A stretch of DNA of 64,000 bases from positions 2,294,001-2,358,000 of the forward strand of contig NC_018020.1 in the NCBI RefSeq assembly GCF_000266885.1, written 5' to 3'. Numbering within the stretch: position 1 is the first letter of the stretch; the number at the start of each line of letters is the position of its first letter. Under the pieces are notes generated by a model. That model saw only the letters and a program-made list of their open reading frames with translations. It was not told the origin of the DNA and made no database searches. The stretch is from Turneriella parva DSM 21527 (GTDB taxonomy: Bacteria; Spirochaetota; Leptospiria; Turneriellales; Turneriellaceae). The position numbers were made by a program, and so were the translations under genes. Positions 16,255 through 22,757 of this stretch are shown here, one piece after another.

Positions 16255-17226
16255 ATGATATCCGTACAGGAAATTTCAAAAAACTTTTCGGTCAAAAAAG
16301 GTTTCTTTTCGCGCGAGCGCATGACCGTTAAGGCGTTGCAAAACGTTTCGCTCGAGATCAAAGAAAACGAAGTACTGGGCCTGGTCGGCGAATCAGGCAG
16401 CGGTAAGAGCACACTCGCACGCGTGCTGATGGGGCTTTACCGTCCCGATGCGGGCCATTTCATCTTTGACGGCAAAGACAGCCGCACGATGAATGTTAAC
16501 GATTGGCAAGAGCTGCGCCGCAACCTCGGCATTGTGTTTCAAGACCCCGCCTCGTCGATGAACCCGTGGATGACGGTTGAGCAGATCGTCTCAGAACCGA
16601 TTGTTATTCGCAAAAAACTGCTGCGAATGTCGCGCGCGGCGCGCCGAGACCGGGTCGCCGAAATTCTCGCGGCAACGGGTCTGACTGCAGAGCAGATGCC
16701 GAAAAAGATTCATGAATTCAGCGGCGGGCAGCGGCAGCGCATCGCGATTGCCCGCGCGCTTGTCTTGAAACCGCGTTATCTGATTCTTGATGAACCCATC
16801 AGCGCACTCGACGTTTCGATTCAGGCGCAGATTCTGAATCTGCTGACCGATTTGCGAAGAGAATACCGTTTTGCGGCACTCTTTATCACGCACGACCTTT
16901 CGGTGGTGCGCTGGTTTTCAGATCGTGTCGCGGTCATGTACCTGGGGCGCATCGTCGAGGCGGCTTCGGCAGAATACATATTCGAGAAGAGCCGGCACCC
17001 CTATACGCGCGCTCTGGCAAAAAGTAAACTCGATACCGATTTTCGCAGCCGCGACTTTTACGCCCTGCCGGGTGAAATACCTTCGCCTGTCAACCAGCCC
17101 CCGGGCTGCCCGTTTGCCCCGCGCTGCGAAAATATCGTCGATGACTGCAGCAGAGAGTTTCCGTCACAGCGTACAGGCGTTACCGCACTCGACACCTATG
17201 CCTGTTATAACCCGGTGGTAGCATGA
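16255..17226 (+). CDS. oligopeptide/dipeptide ABC transporter ATP-binding protein (OppF/DppF-like)
   Basis: This 323-residue cytoplasmic ATPase has the Walker A (GESGSGKST), signature (FSGGQRQRIAIARAL) and Walker B (YLILDEPISALDVS) motifs. It ends in the cysteine-rich oligopeptide-specific region (GCPFAPRCENIVDDC) found in Opp/Dpp ATPases. No permease, binding protein or OppD partner is adjacent, so its partners must be elsewhere. Its stop overlaps the upp start by four bases (ATGA), which implies cotranslation with a pyrimidine-salvage gene. Confidence 0.88.
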   Translation: MISVQEISKNFSVKKGFFSRERMTVKALQNVSLEIKENEVLGLVGESGSGKSTLARVLMGLYRPDAGHFIFDGKDSRTMNVNDWQELRRNLGIVFQDPASSMNPWMTVEQIVSEPIVIRKKLLRMSRAARRDRVAEILAATGLTAEQMPKKIHEFSGGQRQRIAIARALVLKPRYLILDEPISALDVSIQAQILNLLTDLRREYRFAALFITHDLSVVRWFSDRVAVMYLGRIVEAASAEYIFEKSRHPYTRALAKSKLDTDFRSRDFYALPGEIPSPVNQPPGCPFAPRCENIVDDCSREFPSQRTGVTALDTYACYNPVVA

Positions 17227-17843
17227 AAACAATCGATTACACAAAGCACGCCCTGTTGCAGACGAAAATTACGCTGCTGAGAGATAAGAAGACGCCCTAC
17301 ACGCTGTTTGCGCGCACGATGAATGAAATCAGCACAATCATGTGCGCGTTGATTTCGGCCGAGCTTGCCGTGCAGAAGACGACGGTGCTGACGCCCCTGA
17401 TGAAAGCTGCCGGCACGAAGCTCAAACGCCCGATAGTGCTCGTGCCGATTCTGCGCGCAGGCCTCGGGCTGCTCGAAGGCTTCAGGCAACTGATACCCGA
17501 GGCCTCGGTTGGGCATGTTGGCGTCGAACGCGATCACGTAAGCCTGAGGCCCAGATTCTATTATTACAAGACACCGGCACTGAAAGATGCCGAGGTTTGG
17601 GTGCTCGACCCGATGTTGGCAACCGGCGGCTCACTCGATTTTACGCTGGGTAAGCTCAAAGAACACAAGCCGGCAATGATTCGTGCGATCAGCGTGCTCG
17701 CCGCCCCAGAGGGTTTGCGGCATGTAGAGAAGGCGCACAGCGATGTGCAGATCTACGCCGCGGCAATTGACAACAAGCTCAACAATAAAGGGTATATTTT
17801 GCCGGGCCTCGGCGACGCCGGTGACCGGTATTTCAACAGCTGA
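17223..17843 (+). CDS. upp: uracil phosphoribosyltransferase
   Basis: This cytoplasmic enzyme makes UMP from uracil and PRPP in pyrimidine salvage. The 206-residue sequence has the PRPP loop (LDPMLATGGS), the N-terminal half motif (VPILRAGLGLLEG) and the C-terminal uracil-binding end (ILPGLGDAGDRYF). The length is normal. It overlaps the OppF-like gene by four bases and the next gene by one base (TGATG), so all three are probably one operon. Confidence 0.95.
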   Translation: MKTIDYTKHALLQTKITLLRDKKTPYTLFARTMNEISTIMCALISAELAVQKTTVLTPLMKAAGTKLKRPIVLVPILRAGLGLLEGFRQLIPEASVGHVGVERDHVSLRPRFYYYKTPALKDAEVWVLDPMLATGGSLDFTLGKLKEHKPAMIRAISVLAAPEGLRHVEKAHSDVQIYAAAIDNKLNNKGYILPGLGDAGDRYFNS

Positions 17844-18457
17844 TGTACAAAGCCGTCACCCGCCAGCGTGTTTTGAACCAGCTGCTTGCTGAGCATGTCG
17901 TGTCGCAGCATGACAGGCTGAAAAGCCTGCGCTTCTTATGTGCGCACCGGGCTCTGCATCTGCGCGGCATAATTCACGAAGGTAATGAGCGCATCGTCGG
18001 GCTCAAGACCGGCGAGATCTATTTCGATTTTCAGCTGCAGAAAGAAGAGGTGACTGCGCACACGGTGAAGATGCGGCTTGCCAAAGCGCGCTTCTTTGGC
18101 ACACGCAGGCCAGATATAATCAAGATCAGCACCCGCTTTTCGAGCGAGTTACAAGACACGATTCTGTACCATTTGACACGCGGCGATTCGCCATTCTTCA
18201 TGGTCAACAAGAAGAAGCGCTTTTTCGGCTTTGACCTCAATTTTATTCTGATGCAAATACCGCCCGAAGTCGATGTACTCGGCAAGATCAAAATAGTCAA
18301 CTGCGCATTCGAACCCAAGCGCATTGTCTGGTACCTCGATTCAAACCTGGTGTTGCAGTCGCTGGTGCATGTCTTTAAGCCCGACTATATCGAAATCGAG
18401 CAGATTGAGCTCGAAACCGACGCGCAGAAACTACTGACAGATATAAATCTTGATTAG
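17843..18457 (+). CDS. conserved protein of unknown function in the upp operon
   Basis: This 204-residue soluble protein is rich in Lys, Arg, Phe and Ile, with no signal peptide or membrane helix. It has a likely helical N-terminus (RQRVLNQLLAEHVVSQHDRL) and then many short strands (GEIYFDFQL, FMVNKKKRFFGFDL, IVNCAFEPKRIVWYL). The start overlaps the upp stop by one base, pointing to translational coupling. A stop-codon-overlapping hairpin ends the operon. I do not recognise a family. Confidence 0.7.
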   Translation: MYKAVTRQRVLNQLLAEHVVSQHDRLKSLRFLCAHRALHLRGIIHEGNERIVGLKTGEIYFDFQLQKEEVTAHTVKMRLAKARFFGTRRPDIIKISTRFSSELQDTILYHLTRGDSPFFMVNKKKRFFGFDLNFILMQIPPEVDVLGKIKIVNCAFEPKRIVWYLDSNLVLQSLVHVFKPDYIEIEQIELETDAQKLLTDINLD

Positions 18458-18483
18458 CAGGTTGCTGAAAGAGTAACCTGCTA
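18455..18483. terminator. bidirectional hairpin at the end of the upp operon
   Basis: Nine-bp arms (TAGCAGGTT and its complement) flank an 11-base loop containing GCTGAAA. The left arm begins with the TAG stop of the upstream gene, and the convergent FlaA-like gene ends two bases to the right. Similar TAGCxxGTxGCTGAAA sequences follow the genes ending at 36976 and 62681. Confidence 0.7.
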
Positions 18484-18484
18484 G

Positions 18485-19267
18485 TCAGAAATCCATGGGC
18501 ATGTCTGCGCCCGGTATTTTTTTGTCAGAGGTGTCTGCCATAATCACCATTTGCGCGAGATTGAAGACCGACATTCCCGGTTGGTCTCTGAAATGGCTTT
18601 GTATTTTTAATCCCTTAAAGTAGAGCTCGAAGCGGTTTTGTTTGAGCGGGTTTCTGGCGCGCAAATAGGGTGGTATCACGACTTCGAATCTTTTCCAGCC
18701 GGTGAAGTCGAGCGAGCAGATGAAGATTTCTTGCTGCAGGCCATTGGGGCCGCGAAACAAAGCGAAGATCTGGTGCGCGTGCTGCGCCCCACGGGCATAG
18801 AATGAAAAGACCCGGTTGCGGTCGGGCAGAAATAGTTCGCGGCGCGGCTTAAGGTATAGAACATCTTTGCCCGGGCGTTCGACGTTCCAGCGGTATTCGG
18901 TCGATTGCGCGCCGAACGCAGTCGCCGGTTTGCCCGCGAGCTGCTCGGTTTTTTGCACAAGCTGCCAATCGGTGAGAAAGGCTTCTTTGGCATTGCCGTC
19001 TTTTTCATTCGTCGGATGTACCGCCGTTATGCGGGCGCTAACCTGGTGCAGATAATTTCTGTCGGGTTGTATGGTTTTGAGTTGAAAATCGGTCACCAGC
19101 CTAAAGACGGTGACGTCATCGGCCGTCTGACCATACCAGAACGAATGGGGTGCATCGGCGGCAAAGAGGCAAGTTGCGAGCACTATCAGAAAAAAACAGT
19201 GGGCCTTAGGCAAGCAAACCGCTCGACGCCGTCTCGCAGAATACACGAGAAGTATCAGAACATTCAT
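18485..19267 (-). CDS. FlaA-family (flagellar filament outer layer) protein
   Basis: This 260-residue precursor has a signal peptide (CFFLIVLATCLFAADA). The C-terminal half follows the FlaA consensus: VFSFYARGAQHAHQIFALF, then a strand LDFTGWKRFEVVIPPY, a PxxQxxxxxLYFKGL segment and a final PMDF. FlaA proteins coat the periplasmic flagella of spirochaetes. No other motility gene is in the window, so this is an isolated paralogue or a FlaA-like protein with another role. The Met start has a GAGGGG ribosome site but overlaps the divergent lpxK start by two bases; a TTG at 19213 just before the signal core is an alternative. Confidence 0.7.
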   Translation of the reverse strand: MNVLILLVYSARRRRAVCLPKAHCFFLIVLATCLFAADAPHSFWYGQTADDVTVFRLVTDFQLKTIQPDRNYLHQVSARITAVHPTNEKDGNAKEAFLTDWQLVQKTEQLAGKPATAFGAQSTEYRWNVERPGKDVLYLKPRRELFLPDRNRVFSFYARGAQHAHQIFALFRGPNGLQQEIFICSLDFTGWKRFEVVIPPYLRARNPLKQNRFELYFKGLKIQSHFRDQPGMSVFNLAQMVIMADTSDKKIPGADMPMDF

Positions 19268-20312
19268 GAATCCCCTCGAAAAGCTTTATTCATTCGGCGA
19301 TCGCTTAAATAAGCGCCTCACCAAGAGCATGCGCATTCAGGGCGCGAGGGTTCTTTCGGTCGGCAACATCACGACGGGTGGCACCGGAAAAACGCCTGCA
19401 ACAATTTATTTCAGCAAGTTATTGCGCGCTGAGTTTCCGAACCAGGCGGTGCTGAGTCGCGGTTATGGCGGCAAGCTGGCGCACCAGACGAATCTGCTCT
19501 CTGACGGCTACCGGCTGCATCTGACGAGCGACGAATCGGGCGATGAACCCTACCTGATGGCGGTCAATCTGCCGGGTGTCAAGGTGGCCGTGGGCCGCAA
19601 CCGGCTCAAGAATGCGCAGCGGCTGGTTAAAGAATTCGGCACCAATTTCTTTCTGCTCGACGATGGTTTTCAGCATTACCGCATTGGCCGCGATGCCGAT
19701 GTCGTGTTGATAGACGCGACGAATCCGTTCGGCAGCGGCCGGCTCTTGCCACAGGGCATCTTGCGCGAACCCGTCGCCAACCTGGCACGTGCGCATGCGA
19801 TTGTGCTGACCAAAACAGATCTCGTTAGCAGTTCTGATCTCGACGATCTCAAAGAAAAGGTGCTTGGGCTTTCTGGCCTCTCGCATATTTTTACCAGCCG
19901 GCACGCGGTGAAGGGGCTCGTGCAGATACCGCACGACTATACTCCACAGGTTATGCCTAAGACCGTGGCGACTGACATATTAAAACACGAAACCGTTTGG
20001 GCACTTTCGGCGATCGCGAACAGCCGTGCTTTTGAAGAGATGCTGCGCCGTGCCGGTGCTGAAAATGTCGAGCAGATCAGTTTTCGCGATCACCATGACT
20101 TCTCTGACCGGGATATCGAAATGGTTCTGACCAGGGTGCGCCCATACGATCTGGTCGTGACGACCGAAAAAGACTATGTGCGCCTGCGCAAGCACATGCC
20201 CCGTCTTGCAGGCTTAAGGCAGTTCTATTATCTGAAAATCGAGTTTGAGATTATGGATAACGAAATTTTGCTCAAAGAGGGACTCAAGGCCCGGCTGTTG
20301 CATTCGGCCTGA
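19266..20312 (+). CDS. lpxK: tetraacyldisaccharide 4'-kinase
   Basis: This inner-membrane-associated kinase phosphorylates the 4' position of the lipid A precursor DS-1-P to give lipid IVA. The 348-residue sequence carries the P-loop (GNITTGGTGKTP), the LSRGYGG motif, the metal and ATP site DDGFQHYRIGRD and the conserved late DHHDFSD region. The N-terminal segment before the P-loop is about 35 residues long, as expected for the membrane-binding helix. It indicates a lipid A-making, LPS-bearing spirochaete. Its start codon overlaps that of the divergent FlaA-like gene. Confidence 0.92.
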   Translation: MNPLEKLYSFGDRLNKRLTKSMRIQGARVLSVGNITTGGTGKTPATIYFSKLLRAEFPNQAVLSRGYGGKLAHQTNLLSDGYRLHLTSDESGDEPYLMAVNLPGVKVAVGRNRLKNAQRLVKEFGTNFFLLDDGFQHYRIGRDADVVLIDATNPFGSGRLLPQGILREPVANLARAHAIVLTKTDLVSSSDLDDLKEKVLGLSGLSHIFTSRHAVKGLVQIPHDYTPQVMPKTVATDILKHETVWALSAIANSRAFEEMLRRAGAENVEQISFRDHHDFSDRDIEMVLTRVRPYDLVVTTEKDYVRLRKHMPRLAGLRQFYYLKIEFEIMDNEILLKEGLKARLLHSA

Positions 20313-20329
20313 CCCGGAAACGGATATTC

Positions 20330-21079
20330 TTAATTCTTGAGGGCTGTCTTGGCAGGCTCGGTATTCAGCGAATAGTCAAACTGGTGCTTTTTGACCAACA
20401 CTTTCTCACCGCGCACCGTGTCATGGTAAATGATTTCAATGAGTTGCTTTTTGGCGTTATAGCGGTATTGTGCAAAGCGTGCGCCCACAAGACCGGTTTT
20501 CATGCGGCTTTGCAGCAAACCGTTTTCGTAGACCGATTCGACTTTTGACGTGAGTTCGCCCTTGGCATTATAGATATTCTGCGTCGATGAGCCGGGTGTC
20601 ATCGTCAGTTTGAAAGATTCGGTCAGTTTACCCGCAAGCAGGCGTTTGCCGGCAACGAGCGCCCCCGATTTGTCATAGGTGTATTGCCATTCGATTTTGG
20701 CATTGCCGCGAATATCGTGAACGAGGGATTTTTCGAGTCTACCCGAGCGGTATTTGTATTGAATTTCTTCTGTCAGATTGCCCGCTGCATCGTACAGCCG
20801 TTCGGTTTTCAGCACCGAGTTTTCATATTCGAAGACTGTGTGGCCGGCAGGCTCATTTTTTGCAGTCAAATAGTCGGTACGCACGAGCAGGCCGTTCTGG
20901 TAAGCAAACCGTGCCTTTTCTGTGACCCGGCCTGCGACGACTGTCTCGGTCGTGGGGCGCTCGCTGAGGCTGTTGGCCCGTTTAAAGGCCTCAAGCGGAT
21001 CGTAGATTTCAGGCCCCGCAGAAAGGGCGCCAAGGGCCGAAAACAGGGCGGCAACAGCTGTGAGTCTATAGATCCTCAT
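20330..21079 (-). CDS. secreted repeat protein (toxin_15/RHS- or MORN-like strands)
   Basis: This is a 249-residue precursor with a signal peptide (RIYRLTAVAALFSALGALSA). The mature part is a run of antiparallel-strand repeats of about 20-25 residues with aromatic turns, as in FAYQNGLLVRTDYL, FEYENSVLKTERLYDAAGN, YKYRSGRLEKSLVHD and YRYNAKKQLIEIIYHD. The YDAAGN and YNAKG turns resemble RHS/YD or DUF-type antitoxin-fold repeats. It may bind the cell wall or outer membrane. I start at the Met before the signal, not at one 24 codons upstream. It is convergent with lpxK across 17 bp. Confidence 0.7.
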   Translation of the reverse strand: MRIYRLTAVAALFSALGALSAGPEIYDPLEAFKRANSLSERPTTETVVAGRVTEKARFAYQNGLLVRTDYLTAKNEPAGHTVFEYENSVLKTERLYDAAGNLTEEIQYKYRSGRLEKSLVHDIRGNAKIEWQYTYDKSGALVAGKRLLAGKLTESFKLTMTPGSSTQNIYNAKGELTSKVESVYENGLLQSRMKTGLVGARFAQYRYNAKKQLIEIIYHDTVRGEKVLVKKHQFDYSLNTEPAKTALKN

Positions 21080-21170
21080 GAGACATATTTCGGCAGCCGC
21101 AAAAAAAAAGTGAGAAAAAAAACTTAAGGCTTGAGGTCTGCGTGACGACATTCAGAATGAGAGGGAGTCT

Positions 21171-21368
21171 ATGCAAGGCATACAAGAAATCAACAATCGT
21201 GAAGCCGCGCAGCCCACCGTCATCTCATCGGAGGACCTCAAAGCTCTGCTGTACCTGACGATCAGGGGGCAAAACGGTCTCGCGCCGCAGGAAAAACGCG
21301 CAGCTCACGCCTCAAACGAATCTGGTCAGGTTATCGATTCGGAAAAAGGCGTGGATATCAAAGCCTGA
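21171..21368 (+). CDS. small protein of unknown function upstream of yicC
   Basis: This 65-residue polar protein has a strong GAGGGAG ribosome site before its ATG and lies 69 bp before yicC on the same strand. It has a short helix-like part (SSEDLKALLYLTIRG) and a disordered, acidic and basic C-terminus. There is no signal or membrane segment. Its place suggests cotranscription with yicC and remA. The family is not recognised. Confidence 0.6.
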   Translation: MQGIQEINNREAAQPTVISSEDLKALLYLTIRGQNGLAPQEKRAAHASNESGQVIDSEKGVDIKA

Positions 21369-21437
21369 AGTGTTTTGCGCGGTGTGGTTCGACATTTTCG
21401 CCAGCCGCTGCGCCCAGGCACCGAAGGCTAAACTATC

Positions 21438-22385
21438 ATGCAGAGCATGACAGGTTATGGCGAGAGCCATTTTAGCGCCGAAGGTGTACAAATTGTTTGC
21501 GCGGCACGAAGCCTCAACAGCCGGTTTCTCGATATCGAGTTAAAGTTTCCCGAAGAGCTCGCGTGGTTCAGAGCACACGCTGAAGATATTATTCGCGCCC
21601 GCATCGGCCGGGGGCGAGTTGAAGTTTCGCTGATGAGCGCGGCACCTCTGCCGGCGGACTATACTTTCAATACAGACATTCTGGCCCAATACGAGAAATT
21701 TCTTGCCTCGAAGCTCGGTAAGAAAAAAGTCACGCTCGATGCACGGGAATATCTGCATCTGCCGGGTTTTATCGAGCGGCGTGTCAAGAACTGGCGAAGC
21801 TACCAGACAAAATTTGACTTTCATCTGCTACGCGCGCTGATAAAAATGCAGCGCGCGCGCATCGCCGAGGGTCGGCGCACGACCCGCGCTTGTCTGACGC
21901 ACCTGCGTTACCTCGCACGCGTGCAGCGGCGAATCGCCGTTCTGCATTCGCAGTCGCATCGCAAGAAGCTGATCGCCGTCAGGCACCGCATCTACACCGA
22001 TTTTTTCGGAACTCCGCCGGGTGACGCCGGGCTTACACCGAATACCGGGCGGGGGCGAGGTTCGGCCGAACATTCACGATCGGTTCGCGATAAGGTGCAT
22101 GTTGCCAATCTGATCTGGAACGAGCGTAAAGAGGATATTTTACGTTCTGTGCACCACGACGTGAGCGAAGAGATCAGCCGCATCGGTATGCACATTACGC
22201 GCATGCTTGAAATTTTTAAGAAACAAGAAAGCGCCGGGCGGGAGCTTGAGTTCTTCTTGCAAGAGCTGCAGCGCGAGGCAAACACCATCGGGGCCAAGGC
22301 ACAAGACGCCGAGATCAATTCGCTCACCGTCATCATGAAGACTGAAATCGAACGCCTGCGCGAACAAGTACGCAATTTGGAGTAA
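21438..22385 (+). CDS. yicC: YicC-family endoribonuclease-like protein
   Basis: This 315-residue protein starts with the diagnostic MQSMTGYG and ends with the conserved DUF1732 block (FFLQELQREANTIGAKAQDA to LREQVRNLE). YicC/YloC proteins act as manganese-dependent endoribonucleases on small RNAs in E. coli and Bacillus. A stretch around residues 193-215 (FFGTPPGDAGLTP to RGRGSAEH) is rich in Gly, Pro and Arg and looks like an insertion relative to the usual helical middle. The order yicC-remA matches many genomes, but gmk, which often comes next, is absent. Confidence 0.88.
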   Translation: MQSMTGYGESHFSAEGVQIVCAARSLNSRFLDIELKFPEELAWFRAHAEDIIRARIGRGRVEVSLMSAAPLPADYTFNTDILAQYEKFLASKLGKKKVTLDAREYLHLPGFIERRVKNWRSYQTKFDFHLLRALIKMQRARIAEGRRTTRACLTHLRYLARVQRRIAVLHSQSHRKKLIAVRHRIYTDFFGTPPGDAGLTPNTGRGRGSAEHSRSVRDKVHVANLIWNERKEDILRSVHHDVSEEISRIGMHITRMLEIFKKQESAGRELEFFLQELQREANTIGAKAQDAEINSLTVIMKTEIERLREQVRNLE

Positions 22386-22464
22386 TCTAAATGAACAAGT
22401 TTAAGAAAATACCTGCGGTGCGACGAGCGATGGCGAGTCTCTGCCTTCTGAGCGGAGTCGAACC

Positions 22465-22734
22465 GTGAAGTTATTGCACGTCGGCTTTTCGAACAGCGTT
22501 GCGATCGATAAGATCGTCGCGATCATCACCCCCGAGACTGCAGTTGCCAAGAGATTGCGTGATCAAGGGCGCGAAAATAACAACCTTATCGACTGCACCA
22601 TGGGCCGCAAGCTGCGCTCGATGGTCTTGACCGACAGCGAGTTTATTTTTCTTTCGGCGATGCGCCCAGAAGCGCTGACCCAACGCCTCGAAAGGCCAGC
22701 TGCTTCAGGCGAAGAAGAAGCGGTAGAAGATTAA
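22465..22734 (+). CDS. remA: RemA/DUF370-family regulator
   Basis: This 89-residue protein has the compact RemA fold signature: LHVGFSNSVAIDKIVAIITPE, then GRKLRSMVLTDSEFIFLSAMRPE. In Bacillus, RemA is a DNA-binding activator of matrix genes; here the target is unknown. The start is GTG, eight bases after a GCGGAG ribosome site. A 25-codon frame (22391-22468) ends four bases into the gene (GTGA overlap) and may be a leader peptide or chance. The position after yicC is conserved across bacteria. Confidence 0.88.
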   Translation: MKLLHVGFSNSVAIDKIVAIITPETAVAKRLRDQGRENNNLIDCTMGRKLRSMVLTDSEFIFLSAMRPEALTQRLERPAASGEEEAVED

Positions 22735-22757
22735 GCAGGTTTCTTCTCAGCAGGCCG

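Noticed and set aside
21993-22075. Possible palindromic insert inside yicC
   Set aside because: The stretch is Gly/Pro/Arg-rich and looks inserted, but no clear inverted repeat was found, so it is only noted in the gene entry.
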